A DNA stretch of 48,031 nucleotides from UPXZ01 sp964541615 (GTDB lineage Bacteria > Bacteroidota > Bacteroidia > Bacteroidales > Paludibacteraceae): assembly GCA_964541615.1 (NCBI GenBank), contig CAZIRA010000004.1, forward strand, positions 1 through 48,031. The letters run 5' to 3'. The notes below the pieces were generated by a model. It made no database searches and was not told the origin of the DNA. It worked only from the letters and a program-made list of their open reading frames with translations. How positions within the stretch are numbered: position 1 is the first letter of the stretch; the number at the start of each line of letters is the position of its first letter. Shown piece by piece: positions 14,110 to 22,162 of this stretch. A program made the translations under genes and the position numbers.

Positions 14110-16200
14110 CTATTTCAACCATTTATCCAGCCAGTTAAAGAACGTACGCTGCCAAAGAATTCCGTTTTGTGGTTTGAGCACCCAGTGATTTTCATCGGGG
14201 AAAATAAGCAGCTCGGCAGGAATACCGTTTAAAATTGCAGCATTGTAGGCTGCCATTCCTTGTGATGCCAAGATTCGGTAATCTTTTTCGCCGTGAATTA
14301 CCAATATTGGGGTGTCCCACTTATCCACGAAAAGGTGTGGCGAATTAGCATACGAGCGTTGAGCAATTGCATTGTCTTTTTCCCAATATGCACCTCCCAA
14401 ATCACGATTTACAAACCACATTTCTTCGGTTTCAAGGTATTGCTGAGGCAGATTGAACATACCATCGTGGGCGATGAAGGCTTTAAAGCGCTTTTCATGA
14501 TGTCCGGCCAGCCAAAATACAGAAAATCCACCGTAGCTGGCGCCTACGCATCCGAGTTTGTCAGTGTCAACGAATGATTCTTTGGAAACCGCATCGATGG
14601 CAGAAAGGTAATCTTTCATGTTTTGCCCGCCGTAATCACCGCTGATCTGATCAAGCCACTCCTGTCCAAAGCCGGGAAGTCCACGGCGGTTCGGTGCTAC
14701 GATGATGTAATCGTTGGATGCCATGATTTGTAAATTCCAGCGGTATGACCAAAACTGGCTGACGGCCGATTGAGGCCCGCCCTGGCAATAGAGCAGGGTA
14801 GGGTACTTTTTATCAGGATCAAAATCGGGCGGATAAACTACCCACACAAGCATTTGTTTATTGTCTGTGGTTGTTACCCAGCGCTCTTCTACTTTTCCCA
14901 TTTTCAGCTGATCGAGAATTTCTTTGTTTTCAAAAGAAAGTTCAGTCGCTTCTCCTGTCTGGCTGTTAACCGAATAAATTTCATCCGGCTTGCTCATGGA
15001 ATGCTTTACGGCAATCAATTTATCAGCAAGCGGAATTACTTTAGCATAATCGTGCACTCCGTCGGTGATTTTGGTGATGGAGTCGTTTTCTATGTCGGCA
15101 CGGTAGATTTGAGTAAGCGCATGTTGCACGCTTACGAAATAGATGGATTTGCTGTCGGCTGTCCACGCCAATTCGTTGGAATTTTGGTCAAAATCGGCAC
15201 TCAAATCTTTTTTCTCGCCAGTTGCCACATTCATCAGGAAAAGCCGGCTTTTGTCCGATTCGTTTCCTTCGCGCTCCATGCTTTCCCATGCCAGCCATTT
15301 TCCGTCGGGTGAAAAGCTCGGATTGATGTCGTAACCCATCATTCCTTCGGTTTTGTTTTCGGTTGAACCGGATTCAATATTATAAAAATAAATGTCTGAA
15401 TTGGTTGAAAGGGCATATTCTTTTCCCGTTTTTTTACGTGAAGTGTAGGCTATTGTTTTTCCGTCGGGGTTCCAGGCCAGCTGTTCTATTCCTCCAAATG
15501 GTTTCATCGGACTTTCAAATGGTTCGCCTTCCAACAGGTCTTTTACATTTTCTAACTTTCCGCCGTTAAAGTCAGCCACGAATGGATGTGGAATAGCTTC
15601 CACCCATTCATCCCAATGTTTGTACATCAGATCGTTAACGATAATTCCGCTGGTTTTTGGCAGATCCGGATGTTTGTCAACGGTGCGTTCACCGTATTTC
15701 ACATCAGCTACGAAAAGTAGTTTGCTTTCATCGGGTGAAAAAGCAAAGTCATTTATACCACCCTTATAATCTGTGAGCTGTTTTTTACCGCTTCCGTCAG
15801 CATTGATTTTCCAAAGTTGCGAACTTCCGCTTTCATTGCTAAGAAAAACAATATTTTTGCTGTCGTTCATCCATTTTGCACTTGATTCCCGGAACGAAGA
15901 TTGGGTAATCTGACGTTTTTCAGTGCCGTCCGTATTCATCACAATCAGCTCAGAATTACTTTTATTTTCTTCCACGCTGAAATAGGATACGCTGTAAACG
16001 ATTTTTGATTGATCCGGCGATACTTCCACGCTTCCAATGCGTCCAAATGCCCATAAAATTTCTGGTGTCAGTCTGCCATTTTCAACTGTAACCGTGTTTT
16101 TTCCAATCACTTTTGATTCCTCTTTTTTTGTGTCGCCACACGATGTAGCGAATGTTCCAAAGGCTATTGCCATACAAAATAATTTAAATATTTGCTTCAT
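14110..16200 (-). CDS. S9 family prolyl oligopeptidase-type peptidase (DPP5-like)
   Basis: A 696-residue predicted lipoprotein or exported serine peptidase. The chosen ATG gives MKQIFKLFCMAIAFGTFATSCGD, a signal peptide with lipobox; the longer frame adds eight unlikely residues. A seven-bladed beta-propeller occupies about residues 40-420, with TolB-like repeats such as NIVFLSNESGSSQLWKINADGS and LAWNPDGKTIAYTSRKK. The alpha/beta hydrolase domain follows, with nucleophile Ser in GASYGGFS, Asp in VIHGEKDYR and His in ENHWVLKP. Such enzymes release dipeptides, and DPP5 is the Porphyromonas precedent, but the exact specificity is not shown. It is a single-gene unit bracketed by hairpin repeats and heptamers on both sides. 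Confidence 0.93.
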   Translation of the reverse strand: MKQIFKLFCMAIAFGTFATSCGDTKKEESKVIGKNTVTVENGRLTPEILWAFGRIGSVEVSPDQSKIVYSVSYFSVEENKSNSELIVMNTDGTEKRQITQSSFRESSAKWMNDSKNIVFLSNESGSSQLWKINADGSGKKQLTDYKGGINDFAFSPDESKLLFVADVKYGERTVDKHPDLPKTSGIIVNDLMYKHWDEWVEAIPHPFVADFNGGKLENVKDLLEGEPFESPMKPFGGIEQLAWNPDGKTIAYTSRKKTGKEYALSTNSDIYFYNIESGSTENKTEGMMGYDINPSFSPDGKWLAWESMEREGNESDKSRLFLMNVATGEKKDLSADFDQNSNELAWTADSKSIYFVSVQHALTQIYRADIENDSITKITDGVHDYAKVIPLADKLIAVKHSMSKPDEIYSVNSQTGEATELSFENKEILDQLKMGKVEERWVTTTDNKQMLVWVVYPPDFDPDKKYPTLLYCQGGPQSAVSQFWSYRWNLQIMASNDYIIVAPNRRGLPGFGQEWLDQISGDYGGQNMKDYLSAIDAVSKESFVDTDKLGCVGASYGGFSVFWLAGHHEKRFKAFIAHDGMFNLPQQYLETEEMWFVNRDLGGAYWEKDNAIAQRSYANSPHLFVDKWDTPILVIHGEKDYRILASQGMAAYNAAILNGIPAELLIFPDENHWVLKPQNGILWQRTFFNWLDKWLK

Positions 16201-16230
16201 ATAGATGTTTTTATGATTTTTCAAAAGTTT

Positions 16231-16258
16231 GATGTCTGATGTAGGATGTCAGATGTCT
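16231..16258. repeat. Heptamer array in the S9 peptidase leader
   Basis: Four 7-base units (GATGTCT, GATGTAG, GATGTCA, GATGTCT) in phase lie 30 bases before the S9 start codon. In mRNA sense they read AGACATC, the C/A-rich orientation. Confidence 0.65.
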
Positions 16259-16262
16259 ATTT

Positions 16263-16294
16263 AACCGCTGACAAGTCTTCGACGTTGTCAGGAT
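16263..16294. repeat. TTC-loop hairpin repeat, copy upstream of the S9 gene
   Basis: Second copy of the CTGACAAGTCTTCGAC-TTGTCAG palindrome (compare 13999-14030), same orientation. In the S9 transcript it would form a hairpin within the long leader. Confidence 0.65.
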
Positions 16295-16331
16295 TGGAGA
16301 TAAAAATTACTTTTTTCCAGTAACTTTCCAG

Positions 16332-16371
16332 AAACATCCAAACATCCAAACAACCAAACGTCCAAACGTCC
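16332..16371. repeat. Octamer array in the S9 peptidase leader
   Basis: Five 8-base units (AAACATCC twice, AAACAACC, AAACGTCC twice) in exact phase. In mRNA sense they read GGATGTTT, the G/T-rich type, and lie distal to the C/A-rich heptamers at 16231-16258. Confidence 0.7.
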
Positions 16372-16384
16372 AGCTTATTTCCGA

Positions 16385-16392
16385 CAAATATA
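16385..16392 (-). promoter_or_regulatory. Possible -7 promoter element for the S9 peptidase
   Basis: TATATTTG on the minus strand fits TAnnTTTG. It would give a leader of about 180 bases containing the octamers, the hairpin repeat and the heptamers. The -33 region is poor. Confidence 0.35.
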
Positions 16393-16480
16393 CGACTAAA
16401 TTTTTTCTTTTTCTTGAAAACAGGATGATAGATTAAACATTTTGTCAGTAAAAAGGGTTTAAGATAAAAAACTCAAAACG

Positions 16481-17089
16481 ATGAAGATAGATTATTTTGC
16501 AGGCAGAGCATCTGAATGGGATAAGCCGGGGAAAATCAGTATGGCTACGAACTTTGTGAATACGCTTTTGGAACACGTTGAACCTCAGCCGGATTGGAAA
16601 GGAATGGAGGTTGGTGCCGGTACAGGCCTGGTTGGTTTACAATTGCTACCAAAAATTCAGTCGCTGGTATGTGTGGATACATCTGAGTCCATGTTAAAGG
16701 TTTTGAACGAAAAAATCCGGGGCTTGGAAAATGTAGAAATTGTACATGGTGAAGTTAGCAGTTACCAAATTCAGGATATCGATTTTGTATTTTCAACTAT
16801 GTCGTTTCACCACATCGAGGATATACCTTCTGCTTTGTCTCATCTCTATCAAATCACAAAGTCCGGTGCAGTCATAGTAATTGGTGATATCCGCTCTGAA
16901 GATGGTTCATTTCATCGTTTTGATCCGATTCCGCACAAGGGTTTTGATACTGATGAACTTTCCCGATGGTTTGAGGATGCAGGTTTCCCGGTAAAGTTAG
17001 TTCGCACCTACCATACGCTTGTCCAGGAAAAAATACCTGGAAAAACATCTGAATATGAGCAGTTTGTGTTAGTGGCGGAGAGGAGGTAG
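16481..17089 (+). CDS. Class I SAM-dependent methyltransferase
   Basis: A 202-residue Rossmann-fold methyltransferase. SAM-binding motif I is WKGMEVGAGTGLVGLQLL (about residues 39-56), followed by the acidic strand end VCVDTSESML and the FSTMSFHHIEDI motif typical of UbiE/Methyltransf_11 proteins. The substrate cannot be deduced; small-molecule methylation is the usual role. The C-terminal EQFVLVAER is the family's last strand. It stands alone on the plus strand. Its stop is three bases from the stop of the convergent MFS gene, with no visible terminator between them. Confidence 0.9.
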   Translation: MKIDYFAGRASEWDKPGKISMATNFVNTLLEHVEPQPDWKGMEVGAGTGLVGLQLLPKIQSLVCVDTSESMLKVLNEKIRGLENVEIVHGEVSSYQIQDIDFVFSTMSFHHIEDIPSALSHLYQITKSGAVIVIGDIRSEDGSFHRFDPIPHKGFDTDELSRWFEDAGFPVKLVRTYHTLVQEKIPGKTSEYEQFVLVAERR

Positions 17090-17092
17090 GTT

Positions 17093-18325
17093 TTAAGACT
17101 TTGTTTTCTCTCTTCCCACAAAACTAATTATCAGTCCTGTTACAAGCAAGCTTCCACCAGTAATAAAAGCATACAATCCGGCTTTATCGGCGTATGTGTC
17201 TTTCATAAACGCTATGATTTGCGGACCGATAATTCCGCCTGCTCCCCACGCCGTGAGCAGTGCACCGTAAAGCGACGACATCAGTTTACTGCCGTACATA
17301 TCCCGTGTTAGCGACGGCAGCACGCCAAAACCGCCTCCGTAGCAAAGCAAAACCACGCATACGAGTATGGAAAAAACTATCGGATCGTGTACGAAAACCA
17401 GCATGCCGAAAATCACAGCCTGTAAAGCCAGCAAGATGCGGAATGTCTGGATTCTGCCGATTTTATCAGAAATACTTCCCCAGAAAAATCGTCCTAATCC
17501 GTTGAAAATTGAGCTGATGGCAATCAGCGTAGCACCTGCTGATGCCAGCGATGCGATGATATTTCCATCCGAAAAGTCGGTGACGGCCGGCATTTTTGCT
17601 TTAAGCATATCCTGCAACAGGGGTGACTGAAACGATATAAAAATCATTCCGGCCACAATGTTGATCATGAAAATAAGCCATATAGTAATAAACGATTTGG
17701 TCTTTATGTAGCCGGCAAGGGGAGTTTTTTCGGGTTTCGATTCGGTAGATTTTTCGCCCGGCGGAAGTTGTAGGAATGAAGCCAGAATCGGAATTAACAC
17801 AATCATCACTAGGCCCGCGTAATAGAAAGTCGTACTCAGATTTTCTCCTGAAATTTTCAGAAAAAACGGCGCCAGCAGTTTGGACATCAGCAGTGCACCA
17901 AGTCCAAATCCCATCACCACCATGCCGGTTGCCAGCCCTTGCCTCTCGGTAAACCACGCCGAAACGGTTGCCACAGGCGTAACGTAAGCCATTCCCAAAC
18001 CGATTCCGCCAAGAATACCAAATCCTAAATACAGTAGCAAAAGCGACTGATTAGCCAGTGCAAATCCTGAAACAATATAACCTGATGCATAAAGTAGTCC
18101 ACCAAGCATTGCAAGCTTTCGCGGGCCGTAAACCGGCATTTTCCTTCCTGCCCAGAAAGCAGTTATGCCCAGCATAAAAATGGCCAGACTGAATGCCCAT
18201 GCAGTCTGTGTGTTGCTCCACGATGTGAGTTCAGTAATCGGTGTCTGAAAAAAACTCCAGGCATAAACCGTACCGAGAAACAGCTGGATAAATGTACCGA
18301 TTATGGCAATAAACCATTTTTTCAT
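17093..18325 (-). CDS. MFS transporter, OFA (oxalate/formate antiporter) family
   Basis: A 410-residue inner-membrane carrier with about 12 helices. The N-terminus IIGTFIQLFLGTVYAWSFFQTPI with its GTVYAWS signature, the FWAGRKMPVYGPRKLAMLGG loop and the second-half FWGSISDKIGRIQT loop are typical of the OFA subfamily, whose known members exchange oxalate/formate or carry other monocarboxylates. The substrate here is unknown. It is 48 bases downstream of the EamA transporter gene, so it probably belongs to the crp-eamA-OFA unit. Convergent with the methyltransferase. Confidence 0.9.
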   Translation of the reverse strand: MKKWFIAIIGTFIQLFLGTVYAWSFFQTPITELTSWSNTQTAWAFSLAIFMLGITAFWAGRKMPVYGPRKLAMLGGLLYASGYIVSGFALANQSLLLLYLGFGILGGIGLGMAYVTPVATVSAWFTERQGLATGMVVMGFGLGALLMSKLLAPFFLKISGENLSTTFYYAGLVMIVLIPILASFLQLPPGEKSTESKPEKTPLAGYIKTKSFITIWLIFMINIVAGMIFISFQSPLLQDMLKAKMPAVTDFSDGNIIASLASAGATLIAISSIFNGLGRFFWGSISDKIGRIQTFRILLALQAVIFGMLVFVHDPIVFSILVCVVLLCYGGGFGVLPSLTRDMYGSKLMSSLYGALLTAWGAGGIIGPQIIAFMKDTYADKAGLYAFITGGSLLVTGLIISFVGREKTKS

Positions 18326-18373
18326 GATTGAAGTGTTTTTAATATTATCCCGAATTTCTTTCGCATAGTAATT

Positions 18374-19291
18374 TTATTTATTTTTCTCTCTGAAAACCAA
18401 CGTTCCCACTACACCGACAAGCACCAGCAAACCACCTAAGACCTGGAATGCATACAATCTTTCCTGAAGGAATAATATTCCGCCGAAAATGGTAATTATC
18501 GGACTCAGATTGTTGAAGATAGCTACTTGCGAAGCCGGAATAACTGTTAACGCGTAGTTGCTGAAAAATGAGGTAAGAAATGATGAAAGTACGCCTAAAT
18601 AAATTACAGACCAAAGAAAGCTACTTTTTTTCAGCGGTTCTAAAAAATGGTTTATCGTTCCCGCCTGCACATGGCTGAAAAAGGCAGTTAGATTAAATAC
18701 AATGCAGGCTGTCACAGTCATAAAGAAAGTGATATCCAGTGTGTTGTGATTTTTGTTGATTTTTCGGCCGAGTGTATAATAGATGACAATAGAAACTACC
18801 GAAAGCAAGATCAACAGATTCCCTTTCAGGTTATTGCTGCCTGCTTCCAAACCGCTTTTCAGAAGGATAAATACAATTCCTGCAACCGAAAGGAGGATAC
18901 TGATTATTTGCAGGAAATTGCTTTTTTCTTTCAAAAATAATGAGGCTGCAATTACGGTCAGCATGGGCATCATAGCCGACAGGATACCTGCTTCGGAAGC
19001 GGGGGTAAATTTTAATCCTTCGGTTTGCAAAGTGAAAAAAAGCAATGGATAGGGTAGAGAAAGCCCCAGCAAAGGAAGCATTTGCCTGAAGGTAAATTGG
19101 GGGAATTTTACTTTTCCCGAAGCGTATAACATTAACATTCCGATTGCGGCTGCCGAAAACCTGTGAGCCAGCAGATCGGAAGTATTTGCAGTGCGTAATG
19201 CTATTTTCACAAAAACAAACGACAGGCCGATAATCAGCGTACCGAGCGCAAGTCCGATATATGCTTTATGTTCTTTTTTCACTGCAGCCAT
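18374..19291 (-). CDS. DMT superfamily EamA-type transporter
   Basis: A 305-residue inner-membrane protein with ten predicted helices in two EamA halves. The first covers about residues 10-140 (AYIGLALGTLIIGLSFVFVKIAL, ASEAGILSAMMPMLTVIAASLFLKE) and the second about 155-300 (YLGVLSSFLTSFFSNYALTVIPASQVAIFNNLSPIITI..LFLQERL). The repeated P-I-T/E-R-L ends are the EamA hallmark. Members export amino acids or other metabolites; the substrate is not readable here. It is 17 bases downstream of the Crp/Fnr regulator gene, which probably controls it. Confidence 0.92.
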   Translation of the reverse strand: MAAVKKEHKAYIGLALGTLIIGLSFVFVKIALRTANTSDLLAHRFSAAAIGMLMLYASGKVKFPQFTFRQMLPLLGLSLPYPLLFFTLQTEGLKFTPASEAGILSAMMPMLTVIAASLFLKEKSNFLQIISILLSVAGIVFILLKSGLEAGSNNLKGNLLILLSVVSIVIYYTLGRKINKNHNTLDITFFMTVTACIVFNLTAFFSHVQAGTINHFLEPLKKSSFLWSVIYLGVLSSFLTSFFSNYALTVIPASQVAIFNNLSPIITIFGGILFLQERLYAFQVLGGLLVLVGVVGTLVFREKNK

Positions 19292-19308
19292 CAGACAGAA
19301 AAAAATAG

Positions 19309-20025
19309 TTATACACCGGTCAGCCTGCTTCTGTCCAGCACTGTTACAAGTCGTCCGTCTGTCTTTATAATGCCTTCATCTTCAAGTTCTTTCAATGTTC
19401 TTGCCAACGAAGGACGTTGTACGCCGAAGTATTCGGCAAGCTGTGTGCGGGAGCGTTTGAGGATGAAATAATTCTTTTCAGGACTGGTTTTTTCGAGGAG
19501 AAAAATTGAGAGTTTATAACGAAGACTTTTCAGCGAAATCATCTGTAATTTGTCTGAAAGAAAAGTCGTCATGTTGGAAGTAAGCGTCAGGAAATTGGTC
19601 AGGATTTTTTCATTGTTCACCATCTCTTTTAACCAATCCGACTTGGAAATCCTCAGAAAAGTACACGGTTCCATCGTAATAATATCCACCGGATAAATGG
19701 CTTTATTGGCATAAATAAAGGAGGGCGCCAAAGGCATCACGGCTTCAAGCATATCAATTTCCACCACATTTCCTTCCATCGTGATCATCTGCGTACGCAC
19801 TGTACCATTCATCAGCAGGTAGATGGAGTTGATCGGATCACCCTGTCTGACAACCATCTCATTCTTATCAAATTCAATGATAGTGTTTTCGTATTTTCGT
19901 AAAAATGCGTCGTGCTCATCAACGCTCATATTTCTGAACAGCGGACAAACGGAACAATTTCGACCGGGTTTGTGAATTCCCAGCGGACAGTCGGGGCAGT
20001 GGAGATTGTTTATTTTTGATTGCAT
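19309..20025 (-). CDS. Crp/Fnr family regulator with N-terminal Cys cluster
   Basis: A 238-residue transcription factor. The N-terminus carries four regularly placed cysteines, HCPDCP and NCSVCPLF (residues about 10-28), which could bind a metal or iron-sulfur cluster. A cyclic-nucleotide-binding-type beta-roll spans about 45-140 (EMVVRQGDPINSIYLLMNGTVR), then a long helix, and a winged helix-turn-helix at about 185-230 (RTQLAEYFGVQRPSLARTLKELEDEGII). It is the first gene of a unit with two transporters. Two inverted repeats overlap its promoter at 20048-20078, so autoregulation is likely. The ligand is unknown; redox or nitrosative sensing is an inference. Confidence 0.93.
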   Translation of the reverse strand: MQSKINNLHCPDCPLGIHKPGRNCSVCPLFRNMSVDEHDAFLRKYENTIIEFDKNEMVVRQGDPINSIYLLMNGTVRTQMITMEGNVVEIDMLEAVMPLAPSFIYANKAIYPVDIITMEPCTFLRISKSDWLKEMVNNEKILTNFLTLTSNMTTFLSDKLQMISLKSLRYKLSIFLLEKTSPEKNYFILKRSRTQLAEYFGVQRPSLARTLKELEDEGIIKTDGRLVTVLDRSRLTGV

Positions 20026-20047
20026 AAAGCGTTGTTTCCATTTTTTA

Positions 20048-20078
20048 CAAAGTTAGAAACTTTGTTGATATGTAACAA
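20048..20078 (-). promoter_or_regulatory. Promoter and possible operators of the Crp/Fnr gene
   Basis: On the minus strand TAACTTTG (20048-20055) fits the -7 box and TTG (20076-20078) the -33 box at a spacing of 20. Two inverted repeats overlap it: CAAAGTTAGAAACTTTG (20048-20064, 7-bp arms) and TTGTTGATATGTAACAA (20062-20078, TTGTT/AACAA arms). The second resembles Crp/Fnr-type operators with TTG..CAA ends. Confidence 0.6.
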
Positions 20079-20134
20079 TTATTTTCTAAGTACTCATCGA
20101 CCTTACCTTGTATTTTTAAGTTTCAAATAAAAAA

Positions 20135-20161
20135 CGGGAGTAAGCGAAGACTCGTTACTCC
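20135..20161 (-). terminator. Terminator after floA
   Basis: On the minus strand GGGAGTAA pairs with TTACTCCC, enclosing a smaller CGA/TCG stem, and is followed by GTTTTTTATTTG. A second palindrome, TTCGGAATAATTCCGAA (20171-20187), lies directly against the floA stop codon. Confidence 0.8.
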
Positions 20162-20187
20162 CAATTATTTTTCGGAATAATTCCGAA

Positions 20188-21186
20188 TTATTTATTCGAT
20201 TTCGGAGGTTGTCCGGCACCGCCTTGTTGTGGTTTGCTTATTGCATCGCGCATGGAGGTATCTGCTTCGATGTTTTTCATCCGGTAATAATCCATAATTC
20301 CCAGATTTCCTTCGCGGAATGCTTCTGCCATAGCTTTAGGCACTTCGGCTTCTGCTTCGATAACTTTGGCGCGCATATCCTGCGATTTGGCTTTCATTTC
20401 CTGCTCTTGTGCAATTGCCATGGCCCGGCGTTCTTCGGCTTTTGCTTGCGCAATGTTTTTGTCGGCTTCGGCCTGGTCCATTTGAAGCTGTGCACCTATG
20501 TTTTTACCAATATCAATATCTGCGATGTCGATGGAAAGAATTTCAAAAGCTGTTCCTGCGTCCAATCCTTTTTTCAAAACAAGCTTGGATATGGAATCCG
20601 GATTTTCAAGCACGCTTTTGTGTGATACAGACGAACCAATAGACGATACGATACCTTCACCAACACGTGCCAGAATGGTTTCTTCACCGGCTCCACCCAC
20701 CAATTGCTTGATGTTGGCGCGTACTGTAACGCGCGCCTTGGCGATCAGCTGGATACCGTCTTTGGCTACTGCGGCCACTGGAGGTGTGTCAATCACCTTT
20801 GGGTTTACCGACATTTGAACGGCTTCAAATACATCACGACCGGCCAGGTCAATAGCAGTTGCCATTTTGAAATTCAGGTCAATGTTGGCTTTTGAGGCAG
20901 AAACGAGTGCGTGAGTCACACGCTCTATGTGTCCGCCTGCCAGAAAGTGCGCTTCAAGACCGTCCCGAGAAACTTCGTGCCCCAGATCGGCTTTGTGAGC
21001 TTCAATCAAGCAGGCAACGATGGTACGTGGCGGAACTTTACGTATTCTCATCAGGAAAAGCTGTAATAGTGAGATACTTACGCCTGAAACTTTGGCTGAA
21101 ATCCAAAGCAGAAACGGGACATAGTAAAAGAACATCAGTAGAAGTACAATCAGTACTATAAGCAAAATAATTTCGATTCCAAACAT
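20188..21186 (-). CDS. floA: Flotillin-like protein FloA
   Basis: A 332-residue membrane scaffold of functional membrane microdomains. An N-terminal hydrophobic hairpin (IILLIVLIVLLLMFFYYVPFLLWI) is followed by a PHB/SPFH-like domain (ALVSASKANIDLNFKMATAIDLAGRDV), then the Ala/Glu/Gln-rich helical flotillin tail (QMDQAEADKNIAQAKAEERRAMAIAQEQEMKAKSQDM). The last residues are Gly/Gln/Pro-rich. It is expected to oligomerise at the inner membrane. It lies directly downstream of nfeD, the standard partner gene. The start codon is preceded by a long octamer array. Confidence 0.95.
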   Translation of the reverse strand: MFGIEIILLIVLIVLLLMFFYYVPFLLWISAKVSGVSISLLQLFLMRIRKVPPRTIVACLIEAHKADLGHEVSRDGLEAHFLAGGHIERVTHALVSASKANIDLNFKMATAIDLAGRDVFEAVQMSVNPKVIDTPPVAAVAKDGIQLIAKARVTVRANIKQLVGGAGEETILARVGEGIVSSIGSSVSHKSVLENPDSISKLVLKKGLDAGTAFEILSIDIADIDIGKNIGAQLQMDQAEADKNIAQAKAEERRAMAIAQEQEMKAKSQDMRAKVIEAEAEVPKAMAEAFREGNLGIMDYYRMKNIEADTSMRDAISKPQQGGAGQPPKSNK

Positions 21187-21215
21187 AGTTTTTTATTTTA
21201 TTAATTAATTATTTA

Positions 21216-21327
21216 GTTGAATTGTTGAGTAGTTAAGTAGTTGAATCGTTGAATAGTTAAGTAGTTAAGTAGTTGAATCGTTGAATAGTTAAGTAGTTGA
21301 ATAGTTAAGTAGTTGAGTTGTTAAGTG
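21216..21327. repeat. Octamer repeat array, 14 units, in the floA leader
   Basis: Fourteen consecutive 8-base units GTTRARTN (for example GTTGAATC, GTTAAGTA) without a single phase slip, although the units differ in sequence. In mRNA sense of floA they read TATTCAAC/TACTTAAC and contain essentially no G. The array ends 29 bases from the floA ATG. This is the longest such array in the window. Confidence 0.9.
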
Positions 21328-21429
21328 GATGATTGTTTTTTATCAGGTTGGAATATTGCTGATTGTTAATTATTTGTTACTGTTTCGGTAATTTACCATT
21401 AAACTCTTTTTGTAATCATATAATTTGCC

Positions 21430-21453
21430 ATTCAACCATTCAACCAATCAACC
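21430..21453. repeat. Octamer repeat array across the nfeD stop
   Basis: Three 8-base units (ATTCAACC twice, AATCAACC) in phase. On the mRNA strand they read GGTTGAAT, and the array starts within the last codons of nfeD. They are complementary in type to the array at 21216-21327, so the nfeD-floA spacer can fold back on itself. Confidence 0.65.
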
Positions 21454-21918
21454 TAACCATTTTTCCACCAGCACATTGGTTTTGAAAACTTCAAGTACCA
21501 CAATTTCTTCGTTTTGATCAATGAAATCGTCGGCTGTTTTAGCTTCCATGGTATGTCCGTTTATTTTCACTTTTCCCATCGGAGCAAGGCGAGAAATGGT
21601 TATTCCTTTGTCGCCCGGTTTTATATGTTCCTGGCTGATAGAATCCACTTTGCTGTCCACATTTGTTTTAAGAGACATCCGGTCCAGCGTTTTGGATTTG
21701 GCAAAGCCGTAAATGGAAAATCCAATCAGTAAAATGCTGCTGACCAGCGTGATATGTCCGGCAGTTGGCCCTAGATACTGGTAGGCGTACCAAACGGCAA
21801 TAACGGTAAGAATCCCGCCGACGATGCCTGCGACAGAAAATCCGGGTATTAAAAACGCTTCTATGATGAAGAATATCATTCCCAGCACCAGTAATCCGAT
21901 TACGATTGCAATTTCCAT
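21448..21918 (-). CDS. NfeD-family membrane protein
   Basis: A 156-residue short NfeD protein, partner of flotillins. About four hydrophobic segments (IAIVIGLLVLGMIFFIIEAFLIPGFSVAGIVGGIL, ITLVSSILLIGFSIYGF) carry the EAFLIPGFSVAGIVG signature. A C-terminal OB-fold domain follows (GDKGITISRLAPMGKVKINGHTMEAKTADDFIDQNEEIVVLEVFKTNVLVEK). The serine-protease domain of long NfeD proteins is absent, as is normal for the short form. It is upstream of floA on the same strand, separated by about 260 bases of repeat-rich spacer. Confidence 0.92.
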   Translation of the reverse strand: MEIAIVIGLLVLGMIFFIIEAFLIPGFSVAGIVGGILTVIAVWYAYQYLGPTAGHITLVSSILLIGFSIYGFAKSKTLDRMSLKTNVDSKVDSISQEHIKPGDKGITISRLAPMGKVKINGHTMEAKTADDFIDQNEEIVVLEVFKTNVLVEKWLG

Positions 21919-22162
21919 ATTAAAAATTTTGGGTTAAAAATACGAATTAATTTTGAATTAACAATAGTAAAATCGCACTAAGATGTGGTACTATACGATA
22001 TTACATCTGTTTTTTTGCGTAAGACTTTGAGAAAGTGCGAATTCTGAAATGAGATGAAATGACAAAAAAATGGTCAAGACGCCGATGCATGTGCATTGCC
22101 AATGTTGGAAAATGTATATGAAAGAGATATGTTCTACTGTTTTTTTTTGAAGTTTTTACACT
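21919..22162. other. Spacer without recognised features
   Basis: AT-rich spacer between nfeD and the TPR/PD40 gene, both on the minus strand. I see no gene, convincing terminator or promoter in it. Confidence 0.5.

Noticed and set aside
14770..15312. 180-codon plus-strand frame inside the S9 peptidase gene
   Set aside because: Antisense to the hydrolase and propeller coding region; Cys/Phe/His-rich composition typical of a shadow frame.
17087..17095. Three-base gap between convergent methyltransferase and MFS stops, considered as a fusion or misassembly
   Set aside because: Both proteins have complete, family-typical C-termini; tight convergence is common and needs no special explanation.
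21216..21327. Regular array of short repeats, considered as CRISPR
   Set aside because: The unit is 8 bases with no spacers between units, and no cas genes are present. It is a tandem repeat array.
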